Shown here one piece after another: positions 1-6,533 of a DNA stretch of 10,376 nucleotides (position 1 is the stretch's first letter; each line of letters begins with the position of its first letter). The stretch is taken from the NCBI GenBank assembly GCA_031265345.1, contig JAISCU010000072.1, positions 1 through 10,376 of the forward strand, in the 5' to 3' direction. Source of the DNA: Bifidobacteriaceae bacterium (GTDB lineage Bacteria; Actinomycetota; Actinomycetes; Actinomycetales; WQXJ01). The translations under genes were made by a program, and so were the position numbers. A model generated the notes under the pieces. That model made no database searches. It was not told the origin of the DNA and worked only from the letters and a program-made list of their open reading frames with translations.

Positions 1-194
1 CCGAACCAGCCGATCCCGGCGCGAATTGCGCCTCAAACGCGTTCGTGGTCGCGCCCGGCCGACCGCGAACCGCGAATAGGTGCATTTCAGCTCCGGTCCG
101 GCCCCCGAACCAGTCGGCCCCGGCGCGAATTGCGCCTCAAACGCGTTCGTGGTCGCGCCCGGCCGACCGCGAACCGCGAATAGGCGCATTTCAG
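1..194. repeat. 104-bp tandem repeat, two copies (first may be cut by the window edge)
   Basis: Positions 1-90 and 105-194 match at 86 of 90 bases (differences at unit positions 10, 13, 14 and 81), so the period is 104 bp and the copies diverge after unit position 90. Each unit holds a complementary pair of arms: TGCGCCT at 131-137 and AGGCGCA at 182-188 in copy 2, and TGCGCCT at 27-33 with AGGTGCA at 78-84 in copy 1. The change in copy 1 turns a G-C pair into G-U in a plus-strand RNA, so folding is kept. More copies may lie left of the window. No coding frame is credible because 104 is not a multiple of three. Confidence 0.85.
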
Positions 195-307
195 CCCAGG
201 ACCGCACCCGCGCCGACCGCCGCCGCCAACGCGAGCACGTCAACCACCCGCCCCCACGACTCCGCCGAGGCCTTCCCACAACGCCGGCCCACACGCCGAC
301 CAACGCG

Positions 308-583
308 TCAAACGGCCCGCGAGCCCGAGTATCGTTGTCGGGCGGCTTCGCCGCTGGTGCCGATGGCGTCGCCGACTTTGCGCCACGACAGATCGCGCTC
401 GCGCGCTTCGGCGACTGCGCGGGCAAGGTCACATTCGGCCACGTCCCGCCGCCAGGCGGCCAGTCTGAGAGCCATGATTGGCGGCAACGGCCTATTGAGA
501 TCCTCTGGCCTGGGCTCATAGTTCTCGAACCTGGCCGCCAATTCGTCGGCCCGAGCCTCCAGTTCCTCCAAATTGGGACGCAT
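308..583 (-). CDS. small helix-turn-helix protein (about 91 aa)
   Basis: This is a small actinobacterial protein that I recognise as a type but whose function I do not know. The first third is an acidic helix (LEELEARADELAARFENYEP). A second helix rich in Arg/Ala follows (residues about 35-60), then a C-terminal helix-turn-helix with the motif WRKVGDAIGTSGEAARQRY at about residues 67-85, which resembles a sigma-70 region 4 or resolvase-like recognition helix. The likely role is DNA binding, perhaps as a regulator or an antitoxin-like partner; that is inference. I take the ATG at 583, which has GGTGG five bases upstream; ATGs at 595 (95 aa) and 604 (99 aa) are alternatives. Longer extensions run into repeat DNA and are unlikely. 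The nested inverted repeat at 603-666 lies directly upstream and may be its operator. No partner gene follows within the window. Confidence 0.7.
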   Translation of the reverse strand: MRPNLEELEARADELAARFENYEPRPEDLNRPLPPIMALRLAAWRRDVAECDLARAVAEARERDLSWRKVGDAIGTSGEAARQRYSGSRAV

Positions 584-602
584 CACAACCACCATACCGA
601 CC

Positions 603-666
603 ATTTGCAGATGGGTTACCCGTCTTCTCCCGAGGTCGGGAGAACATGGACAACCCATATTTGCAG
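603..666. promoter_or_regulatory. nested inverted repeat upstream of the HTH gene (possible operator)
   Basis: An inner perfect hairpin pairs TTCTCCCG (625-632) with CGGGAGAA (637-644) around a four-base loop. Outer arms ATGGGTT (611-617) and AACCCAT (652-658) are also perfectly complementary. The octamer ATTTGCAG occurs as a direct repeat just outside (603-610 and 659-666). The element ends at the candidate starts of the minus-strand HTH gene, so autoregulation by that protein is a reasonable guess. The TTTGCAG core also resembles the half-sites at 753-1016, so it could instead be a diverged member of that repeat family. Confidence 0.5.
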
Positions 667-752
667 AGCGGTCGTTTGCGCCCGGCCACCGCGGCCTCCC
701 CCGAAGCCCAGAAACGAGGACACTGCGACGCGAATGCCCAGAACCGCGGACC

Positions 753-806
753 GAAAACCTGCATACCGTGGCACTCGGCACCGAGTGTCACGGATCGCAG
801 GTTTTC
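753..806. repeat. near-palindromic 54-bp repeat, copy A
   Basis: Two 26-base arms flank a two-base centre (CA). The left arm begins GAAAACCTGC and ends CACTCGG; the reverse complement of the right arm matches it at 22 of 26 bases. A nearly identical element lies at 963-1016, and single arms lie at 823-848 and 921-946. It is intergenic and could fold into a long RNA or cruciform hairpin. It may be a REP/BIME-like or MITE-like dispersed repeat, or an array of protein-binding sites. Confidence 0.85.
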
Positions 807-822
807 CGACACGCTAGTTTCA

Positions 823-848
823 CCGACTGTCACGGTTTGCAGGTTTTC
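823..848 (-). repeat. single half-site of the same repeat (reverse orientation)
   Basis: The sequence from CCGACTGTCACGG to GCAGGTTTTC matches the right arm of copy A (781-806) closely: the differences are one base in the CCGAGTG segment and two in the ATC/TTT segment. There is no matching left arm next to it, so it is a half copy. Confidence 0.75.
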
Positions 849-920
849 GTCTCGGTGTCCTTCCCGGGCGTATCCCGTTGACCTGCTGTTCCTCTCAGAG
901 CGGGATTCGGGCACAGTCCA

Positions 921-946
921 AGAAACCTGCACAGCGTGACACTCGA
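921..946 (+). repeat. single half-site of the same repeat (forward orientation)
   Basis: AGAAACCTGC, then GCGTGACACTCG, matches the left arm of copy A. It lacks an adjoining right arm. With the half-site at 823-848 it forms a wide outward-facing inverted pair between the two full copies. Confidence 0.75.
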
Positions 947-962
947 CCACGGGACACCCCCA

Positions 963-1016
963 AGAAACCTGCATACCGTAGCGCTCGGCACCGAGTGTCA
1001 CGGATCGCGGGTTTTC
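963..1016. repeat. near-palindromic 54-bp repeat, copy D
   Basis: This is the second full copy. It has the same architecture as 753-806, with an identical 16-base centre-right segment (CACCGAGTGTCACGGATCGC and neighbours). The left arm carries AGAAACCTGCATACCGTAG and the right arm ends GCGGGTTTTC. It lies about 107 bp beyond the stop codon of the penicillin-binding protein gene on the minus strand, so a transcript reading out of that gene would run into this hairpin. Confidence 0.85.
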
Positions 1017-1123
1017 CGAGCGGCGGCGTCCAGACCCCGTCGGGAACGAAGACTTGAGAGTCGCACCTCACCTTGCCGGGCCCCACCCACACGCTCGGCC
1101 TTCGACGCTTCCTGTCCAACGCC

Positions 1124-3052
1124 TCAGCGCGCCGCCGTCCAGAACCGCTCCACCAGCGGCCCGGCGGTCTTCGCGCCCGATTCGCCGTGCTCCACGAACA
1201 CCGCCACCGCCAGGTCGCCGTCCATCGCGATCATCCAGGCGTGGGTGGGCGGCGGCGTGCCCTCCCCGTATTCGGCGGTCCCGGTCTTCGCCCTGACGTC
1301 GCCGCCCAGCCAGGCCAGCACGCTCCCGCTGCCTTCCGTCACCACACCGCGCATCATCTGCCCGATGCCGTCCGCTTCGCCCGCACTCACCCCGTCATCT
1401 CCCGACGGCTCGGCCTCGGCGACCGGTGGGTCCACCACCAGGACCGGGCTCACCCGCTGGCCGGCCTGGATCGAGGCCGCCGCGACCGCCATCGCCAAGG
1501 GCGTCACCTGGACCTTGCCCTGCCCGATCAGCGCCGCCGCCTGCTCGGTCTTGCTTCCTTCGGTCGGCACGGTCCCGCCCGGTGCCTCCACACCCAACGC
1601 GAATGGGCCGGTGACGCCCAGCGCACGCGCGGCATCGTCCAACTGTTCGAGGCCCACGAGACCGGACTGGCCGATGAAAGCCGTGTTGCAGGACTGCTCC
1701 AAAGCCGTCCGCAAGGTGATCTGGCCGGTCATGGCGGCGGGGTAGTCGGAGTAGTTGGTGAACGTCCGGCCGTCCACGTCGATGGTGGGCGGGCAGGCCA
1801 CCGACGAATCCGGGGTCAACCCGGCGCGGAGCAGGGCCAGGGTGCTGACCACTTTGAACGTCGATCCGGGCGGATACAAACCCAGGGCGGCGGTCGAATA
1901 CCCCTCCCCGCCAGGGCCGGACGCCAAAGCCACCACCGAACCGGTCGAAGGCCTGATCGCGACCAGAGCGGCAGCGCCCTCGACACCGGCCAACACGTCA
2001 TCGGCGGCCTGTTGCAAAGCCGGGTCCAAGGTCAACGCCACATCCAGGCCGTCCACGGGCGGGACACTCGCCAACTGCAGCGGTTCCACGTCGGGGGCGG
2101 TGTCCTCGACGGCGGCGACCAGCGAAATCTCAACGCCGTGCCGACCGCGCAACCGCTGGTCGTAGGCCTGTTGCAGGCCGCTGAGCCCGGCAAGGTCGCC
2201 CGCCATGATCTGGCCGCCGCTGTCCTCGATCAGTTCCGCCGTCGCCTCGCCGACCGTGCCCAGCAACTGGCGGGCGAACTCGCGGGTCGGGGCCAGTGGC
2301 AGCGTCGCGGCCTGCTCAAACAGCTCGGGGCCGAACCCGGTCAGGTCGTAATCGCCCAGGGCCTCCTCGCGGATGGTCAGGGCGGACACGAACGCCTCCG
2401 GGCCGGAGGCCTCCACCTTGGCCGCGTAGGCGTCCGGATCGACCCCCAACCGTGCGGCGAGCTCACGGGACTGGGCGGCCACGTCGCCGGTCGCGGTCGG
2501 CTTGTTGATGCCGACGTTGACCACGGGTCGCTCGGTCATCAGCGGCGCGCCCTCGGCGGTGACTATGTCGCCGCGCTCCGGCCTGGAGAAACTGGCCACC
2601 AACTGGTCGCCTGAGCCAACATGCTCCTCGATCACGCTCGGGTCCCACCGGACCTGCCAGGCGTCCTCGACCAGTTCTAGGGCTGCCGTCGTGGTGTAGG
2701 ACCAGACCGGGTCCTCATCGCCGGGGTCGCGCCATTCGACTTCGAGTTGGGCCGTGGCTCGGGACTCCTCCGCCTTGGAGTCCTCGCCCTCCTCGATCCG
2801 GGCGGACTGGAGTTCGTAGGTTGGCTCGAGCGGGCTCAGACCGGAGGTGGCGGTCTCCCAGGCCTCTCCGGCTTCGGCCCCGCTGGCGCCCTGCAACGGC
2901 ACTGTGTTGAAGTCGCCGCTGGTCAGCGCCTGGGCGAGGGCCTCCGCCGCCTGGTCCGGTGAGGGCGGCCCCTGCTCCGTGCACGCGCCGACACTCGCCG
3001 CCAGCACCAAACCAATCAGCACGATGCCGCGCCGCGGCTTCCCCTTGCCCAC
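1124..3052 (-). CDS. penicillin-binding lipoprotein, D,D-transpeptidase (PBP-lipo-like)
   Basis: Class B penicillin-binding protein of 642 aa that cross-links peptidoglycan stem peptides outside the membrane. A basic N-terminus and hydrophobic segment (residues 8-22) lead to the lipobox VGAC with Cys24, so it is probably a lipoprotein. Residues about 33-145 look like the MecA_N (NTF2-like) domain, and 153-320 like the dimerisation domain, opening with RPERGDIVTAEG. The transpeptidase domain (about 335-640) has all catalytic motifs: SxxK at S397-K400 (GSTFK), SxN as S454-C-N456, and KTG at 589-591 (KTGTAEY), plus VTPLAMA at 516-522. The domain order matches mycobacterial PBP-lipo (Rv2864c); that is family knowledge. 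The start is GTG, with AGGGGGAAG about five bases upstream. It stands alone, with no mur, fts or rod genes beside it. The closest alternative is a generic PbpA-type transpeptidase. Nothing appears broken. Confidence 0.95.
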   Translation of the reverse strand: MGKGKPRRGIVLIGLVLAASVGACTEQGPPSPDQAAEALAQALTSGDFNTVPLQGASGAEAGEAWETATSGLSPLEPTYELQSARIEEGEDSKAEESRATAQLEVEWRDPGDEDPVWSYTTTAALELVEDAWQVRWDPSVIEEHVGSGDQLVASFSRPERGDIVTAEGAPLMTERPVVNVGINKPTATGDVAAQSRELAARLGVDPDAYAAKVEASGPEAFVSALTIREEALGDYDLTGFGPELFEQAATLPLAPTREFARQLLGTVGEATAELIEDSGGQIMAGDLAGLSGLQQAYDQRLRGRHGVEISLVAAVEDTAPDVEPLQLASVPPVDGLDVALTLDPALQQAADDVLAGVEGAAALVAIRPSTGSVVALASGPGGEGYSTAALGLYPPGSTFKVVSTLALLRAGLTPDSSVACPPTIDVDGRTFTNYSDYPAAMTGQITLRTALEQSCNTAFIGQSGLVGLEQLDDAARALGVTGPFALGVEAPGGTVPTEGSKTEQAAALIGQGKVQVTPLAMAVAAASIQAGQRVSPVLVVDPPVAEAEPSGDDGVSAGEADGIGQMMRGVVTEGSGSVLAWLGGDVRAKTGTAEYGEGTPPPTHAWMIAMDGDLAVAVFVEHGESGAKTAGPLVERFWTAAR

Positions 3053-3460
3053 CGTCTTCCCCCTTGCTCATGTTCTGGCCCCACAAACCGGCGACAGCCC
3101 AGCTCGGCAAGCCGACATCCGACCTGGTCTATTGTCCCAGACGAATCGCCTGCCTCCCGCGTCAGAGGGCTGTTCCCGCTAAGCTGCATGCGGCTTAATC
3201 CTGAGAACCATTGCTGACACAAGTGAAAGCGGACGTATCAGACAAGACCCAAGGGACATCTCAGACGAATCGACGAGTGGGTTCACCTTCATGAGCCGAC
3301 ACCGTTGAGGGATCGCGACGGAAGACAACGCGGTCCCGTTTATCGAAAAGCTTCGTGACCCGTGCTGTGGACACCCCGGCGGAAGCCAGCACGCAGCGGT
3401 CATGCGGTCCCGGAGTCGTGGACGGACCGCTGGTCTCCAAAGTGGGAATAGCTCATCGCC
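3053..3460. other. intergenic region between divergent PBP and fic genes
   Basis: About 470 bp separate the two divergent starts. I see no convincing gene, tRNA or rRNA. It holds an 11-base direct repeat CAGACGAATCG (3138-3148 and 3262-3272) and the inverted repeat listed at 3394-3432. The minus-strand reading frame here (3179-3469) has no recognisable motif and no ribosome binding site, so I do not call it. The promoter of the PBP gene must lie here, but I cannot point to clear boxes. Confidence 0.6.
3394..3432. repeat. inverted repeat upstream of the fic operator
   Basis: CAGCGGTC (3394-3401) pairs perfectly with GACCGCTG (3425-3432). Within the loop GTCC (3407-3410) can also pair with GGAC (3420-3423). 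The stem could be a factor-independent terminator without a T tract or a protein site. It ends about 29 bp before the fic operator. Confidence 0.5.
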
Positions 3461-3511
3461 TGTTCTCACTTGCTACGATAAGTGAGAACAAGAGGCACTT
3501 TATTCTCACTT
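3461..3511 (+). promoter_or_regulatory. fic operator: perfect inverted repeat plus third half-site
   Basis: TGTTCTCACTT (3461-3471) and AAGTGAGAACA (3480-3490) are perfect 11-bp complementary arms around an 8-base spacer. A third half-site, TTCTCACTT, lies at 3503-3511, ending 12 bases before the GTG start. The spacer contains TACGAT (3474-3479), a plausible -10 box, so a bound protein would cover the promoter core. The downstream Fic protein carries a C-terminal winged helix, which makes autorepression the simplest reading (inference). Confidence 0.75.
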
Positions 3512-3523
3512 GGGAGCGGCACG

Positions 3524-4696
3524 GTGATTAGGATCGACCCATTCGGCGCCGAGACTCTGCCGTGGCGGTCAAGTGGACGGCAGGATCGTGACGTGCTCGA
3601 ATACGAGGCGTCTGTGCCCGGTCCGATCGCCGGTCTCAGCGCCGCGCGGCTGCGGCCCGAAGCCGATCTGGCCATCGCGTCGCGCGAGGCCGAAGTCGCG
3701 GTCAGGCTCCTCGACCAATCGGTTGGGTCGTCCCTGGCGAGCGTCGAGCCGTTTCTGGCGCGCAGCGAGGCCATCGCGTCCTCCAAGATCGAACGCCAGA
3801 TGACGACGGTCGACCAACTCGCCCGCGCGCAACTGGGCATCAAGGCGCCGCGCTCGGCCCGGTCGGTGCTCGCGGCCATGACTGGGCTCACGACGCTGGT
3901 GAAGGGTTCCATGTCAGGTGGCATCACACTGCCGGCGATCATTGAGGCCCACCGTCACCTGATGGCGGAGGACAGTTACGAGGCCAGCTACGCCGGCCGG
4001 CTGAGAGACATGCAGAACTGGATCGGAGGGTCCGACTACTCCCCCAGGAACGCCGCCTACGTTCCTCCCGCGCCGGAGCGGGTCGCCGCGCTCATGGCCG
4101 ATCTGGTGGCGTTCGCCAATCGGGAGGACCTGGACCCAGTCACGCAAGCGGCTCTCGCCCACGCCCAATTCGAGTCGATCCATCCGTTCACCGACGGCAA
4201 CGGCCGAGTTGGACGGTCCCTCATCAACGCCGTGTGGCGGCGGCGGGGCCTGACAACGCAGGTGACGGTGCCGGTGGCGGCCGCCCTGGCAGGGCGTCGG
4301 GAGACGTATTTCGCCGCTTTGACTCGCTTCCGCGAGGGAGAGGCACAACCATTCGTCCGGCTCTTGGGCGAAGCCGTCGTCGCGGCTGCCACTCAGGCTC
4401 AGGAGTCCGCCGCCACACTGTCACGCCTGCCCGGCCAGTGGCGGGAGTCCGCGTCGCCGCGAGCGGGCTCGGCGGCGCACAAGTTGATCGACCTGCTGGT
4501 GGCCAATCCCGTCCTCGACGCTGGCCGGGCCGCGCGGCTGACCGGAGCGAGCGAGGCGGCCGCCTATCGAGCGATCGGCGCCCTGGTCGAAGCCGGGGTG
4601 CTCAGGCCGATAACCGAGTCGAGACGAAACCAAGCCTGGGCAGCCGGGGCGGTTCTCGACGAGGCCGACGCCCTAATCCGACGCCTCGCCCTCTGA
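3524..4696 (+). CDS. Fic family AMP-transferase (adenylyltransferase) with C-terminal winged helix
   Basis: Fic proteins transfer AMP from ATP to a Ser, Thr or Tyr of a target protein; the target here is unknown. From the GTG at 3524 the product is 390 aa. Residues about 30-110 fit the Fic N-terminal domain and include SSKIE (86-90), matching the class II inhibitory motif (S/T)xxxE, whose Glu blocks ATP binding. The Fic core (about 130-235) has YAGRLRDMQNWIGG, YVPPAPE and the catalytic loop HPFTDGNGRVGR (220-231), with catalytic His220 and all conserved residues present. Residues about 318-380 look like a winged helix-turn-helix (AARLTGASEAAAYRAIGALVEAGVL). I chose GTG 3524, after GGGAGC, over the GTG at 3482 because the latter lies inside the operator arm. 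It is probably autoregulated and active in the cytoplasm. A weak hairpin at 4712-4724 follows. It is monocistronic, with no antitoxin partner needed because the inhibitory helix is built in. Confidence 0.93.
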   Translation: MIRIDPFGAETLPWRSSGRQDRDVLEYEASVPGPIAGLSAARLRPEADLAIASREAEVAVRLLDQSVGSSLASVEPFLARSEAIASSKIERQMTTVDQLARAQLGIKAPRSARSVLAAMTGLTTLVKGSMSGGITLPAIIEAHRHLMAEDSYEASYAGRLRDMQNWIGGSDYSPRNAAYVPPAPERVAALMADLVAFANREDLDPVTQAALAHAQFESIHPFTDGNGRVGRSLINAVWRRRGLTTQVTVPVAAALAGRRETYFAALTRFREGEAQPFVRLLGEAVVAAATQAQESAATLSRLPGQWRESASPRAGSAAHKLIDLLVANPVLDAGRAARLTGASEAAAYRAIGALVEAGVLRPITESRRNQAWAAGAVLDEADALIRRLAL

Positions 4697-4711
4697 GCGG
4701 CGCGTGGTTCC

Positions 4712-4724
4712 CCGTGGCCCACGG
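4712..4724 (+). terminator. weak hairpin after fic
   Basis: CCGTG (4712-4716) pairs with CACGG (4720-4724) around a three-base loop, 15 bases after the fic stop. There is no T tract, so intrinsic termination is uncertain. Confidence 0.25.
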
Positions 4725-4898
4725 ACGGCCCCGACAGCCTTGGCCCCGGTTGCGCCCGGTAGCAGAACCAAGGGGCGGCAAACTTGGACGATGCCGCTCG
4801 CCCGGCCACACGGCATCGCCCATGGTCAGCGTCTGGACGGCTCCGAAACCGGCCCCTTGGACGCCGTTCGGGAGCCGCGTCGGAGGGATGATTGGCGC

Positions 4899-5003
4899 GT
4901 GACGAGCCCGGCCGACCTCCTGGCGGCCCTGTTGGAGGGGAGGCTCCCGGTCTGCTGCCACGTCCGCGGGAGAGGCGTCCGGGCGCCGCATCGCCGCCAG
5001 TAG
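4899..5003 (+). CDS. possible 34-aa small ORF ahead of the Nudix-LOG gene
   Basis: This GTG-initiated frame encodes a 34-residue peptide starting MTSPADLLAALLEGRLPVCC and ending in a basic tail. Codon bias is typical of a high-GC gene: third positions are almost all G or C (32 of 34 codons), first positions intermediate and second positions lowest. GGAGGG (4882-4887) lies 11 bases upstream, a little far for a Shine-Dalgarno site. The TAG stop is the first three bases of the TAGACT box proposed for the next gene. It could be a real small protein, a leader peptide, or the end of a degraded gene. I recognise no family. Confidence 0.25.
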   Translation: MTSPADLLAALLEGRLPVCCHVRGRGVRAPHRRQ

Positions 5004-5006
5004 ACT
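5001..5006 (+). promoter_or_regulatory. -10 box TAGACT for a leaderless Nudix-LOG transcript
   Basis: TAGACT fits the actinobacterial TANNNT -10 pattern and ends seven bases before the GTG at 5014, so the first transcribed base would be the start codon. No Shine-Dalgarno sequence precedes that GTG, which is what a leaderless message predicts. Confidence 0.5.
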
Positions 5007-5013
5007 CTGGCGG

Positions 5014-5988
5014 GTGCCTGGTCCCAATGTGATACGCGTCGCCGCCGTCGTTCTCCGCGACGCGGCCGGTCGCATCGCCACCGTTCGCAAGCGCCGCACC
5101 AAACGGTTCATGCTGCCCGGGGGCAAACCGGAGCCGGGGGAGACGTACGCACAAACTGCCGTCCGCGAGTGCTTCGAGGAACTCGGCGTGTCGCTCGACC
5201 CGGAATTCCTGCGCTTGCTGGGGGTGTTCCGGGCGGCTGCGGCCAACGAACCGGGCCACGAGTGCGAGGAGACCCTTTTCGCATACGACCCGGTCGTCTC
5301 GCTCATCGCCCCGCGCGCAGAGATCGCCCAGGTGCGCTGGCTTGACCCGACCGCGCCCCTGCCTGGCGACTTGGCCCCGTTGTTGGTCAAGGTGGTTGAT
5401 GACCTCCCTGGCCGACATGGCATCGGGGCGGTGGCCTGCTACACGGGGTCCGTGATCGGCATCGACCCCTCGTACGCGGCGGCGGTGGCCGACCTGGCCG
5501 CGACGCTCGCCCAGCGCGGTGTGCGGATCGTGTACGGCGGCGGCAAGGTCGGCCTCATGGGAGTATTGGCCAGTGCCGCGCTGGCGGCGGGCGGTCCGGT
5601 GACGGGCGTGATGCCGCAAAGCCTGGTCGCCGGGGAGATTGCTCACACCGGCCTCACAACCCTGGAAATAGTCGCTGACATGCCCGAACGCAAGGCCCGG
5701 ATGGGCGCGTTGGGGGACGCGATGGTCGCCCTACCCGGAGGGGCGGGCACCTTGGAAGAGTTCTTCGAGGCGTGGACCTGGCAGCAGTTGGGCGTCCACG
5801 CCAAGCCTGTCGCCCTCTATAACCCCGGCGGCTTCTGGGACCCCCTGCTGGGTGTCATCCGCTCGCTGGTGGAGGCCGGGTTCCTCAGCCGAATCTACGC
5901 CGACGCGCTCATTGTCGCTGACACGCCTGCGGGCCTCATCGAAGCACTCACGACCTGGCAACCCCCGGCTGCCAAGTGGCAGGACTGA
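5014..5988 (+). CDS. Nudix hydrolase-LOG family fusion protein
   Basis: A 324-aa fusion of two nucleotide-processing domains. Residues 6-128 are a Nudix domain with a complete box: G37, E43, then RECFEELGV (51-59), matching Gx5Ex7REUxEExGU. Such enzymes split nucleoside diphosphates linked to another group. Residues about 137-318 are a LOG-type Rossmann domain (TIGR00730) with YGGGKVGLMG (174-183), ERK (225-227) and the signature PGGAGTLEE (241-249). LOG proteins cleave nucleoside 5'-monophosphates to base plus ribose 5-phosphate, a step known from cytokinin release. One domain could make the monophosphate the other cleaves (inference). GTG 5014 has no ribosome binding site but a TAGACT box just upstream; GTG 5029 is the alternative. 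There is no frame break between domains, so the fusion is genuine. The start of the LOG domain reads ACYTGS where CGSS-type sequences are usual. Cytoplasmic. Confidence 0.92.
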   Translation: MPGPNVIRVAAVVLRDAAGRIATVRKRRTKRFMLPGGKPEPGETYAQTAVRECFEELGVSLDPEFLRLLGVFRAAAANEPGHECEETLFAYDPVVSLIAPRAEIAQVRWLDPTAPLPGDLAPLLVKVVDDLPGRHGIGAVACYTGSVIGIDPSYAAAVADLAATLAQRGVRIVYGGGKVGLMGVLASAALAAGGPVTGVMPQSLVAGEIAHTGLTTLEIVADMPERKARMGALGDAMVALPGGAGTLEEFFEAWTWQQLGVHAKPVALYNPGGFWDPLLGVIRSLVEAGFLSRIYADALIVADTPAGLIEALTTWQPPAAKWQD

Positions 5989-6533
5989 CCCTCTGCCAAA
6001 CCCAGGGTCCGCGGAACTTTTCGGGGTGGCGCAGGCGGTTCTGCGAGCGGAGCCGTCGCCTTCTATTGACGGCCCCGCGCCGCCCTGAACAGTTACTCGA
6101 CGAGCTCCCAAGTCACCGTCAGCCGATGCCCGCCGGGTCCGCTGTTCCACACCCGGCCATTTCGCACCCTCTCCAGCTGGCGCGTGGCGACTGTTCTCGA
6201 CGAGTGCAGGGCATTGGACTCACCCCGAACCGTCGAGCCGGGCCGCGACAAGGCCGGACCGACGGGTTTGGCACTCGACCGTGGATCGGGGCAGAGCGCA
6301 AGTGATCGGACTCGGGAGCGGGGAAAACGGCGGACTCGACGCCAAAGCTCTCCCATGGTGCATTGCCTCGCGGCTAGAGGGCGTGCCTTCGGTGGCCTCG
6401 GCGGCGAGACCACCGGTTCGCACGGTTCCGGCGGGCCAGACCATCGGTTTGCGGGCCCACAGCTGCCGAGACAGCCGATTCGCACGCCATCCCAGCTGAC
6501 GACAGGCCGCTGGCGCCGATCCGTCACCCAGGT
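5989..6533. other. 545-bp intergenic stretch with a possible gene remnant
   Basis: No complete gene is recognisable. On the minus strand the frame ending at the TAA at 6093 has coding-like codon positions over its last ~43 codons (6093-6224), ending in NGRVWNSGPGGHRLTVTWELV, and may be the tail of a decayed gene; no start or family is evident. Bases 6376-6500 carry the 31-bp periodicity listed separately. The stretch lies downstream of the minus-strand ribbon-helix-helix gene, where a toxin partner would be expected, but none is seen. Confidence 0.4.
6407..6499. repeat. degenerate 31-bp periodic repeat, three units
   Basis: AGACCACCGGTTCGCAC (6407), AGACCATCGGTTTGCGG (6438) and AGACAGCCGATTCGCAC (6469) start exactly 31 bases apart. 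The rest of each unit is more diverged. The period is not a multiple of three, and no spacer/repeat contrast as in CRISPR is visible. Confidence 0.4.

Noticed and set aside
45..817. Plus-strand frames with PGRPRTANR repeats
   Set aside because: They are readings of the 104-bp tandem repeat, whose period is not a multiple of three, and run antisense to the HTH gene.
516..1001. Minus-strand 161-aa open frame with repeated CHGMQV/CHAVQV-like motifs
   Set aside because: The motif repeats come from translating the inverted half-sites at 753-1016; there is no ribosome binding site, and the frame crosses palindromes and the HTH gene.
1073..2614. Long plus-strand frame (513 aa)
   Set aside because: Antisense shadow of the penicillin-binding protein gene, as expected in high-GC DNA; it is rich in Arg, Gly and His with no motif.
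3150..3190. tRNA-like anticodon arm on the minus strand (CCTCTGACGCGGGAGG)
   Set aside because: The stem is only four pairs with an eight-base loop, and no acceptor, D or T arm fits around it.
4564..5646. Minus-strand 360-aa frame
   Set aside because: Antisense to fic and the Nudix-LOG gene, both of which have intact catalytic motifs.
6376..6500. CRISPR array
   Set aside because: The units are contiguous and diverged with no conserved repeat/unique spacer alternation, and no cas genes are present.
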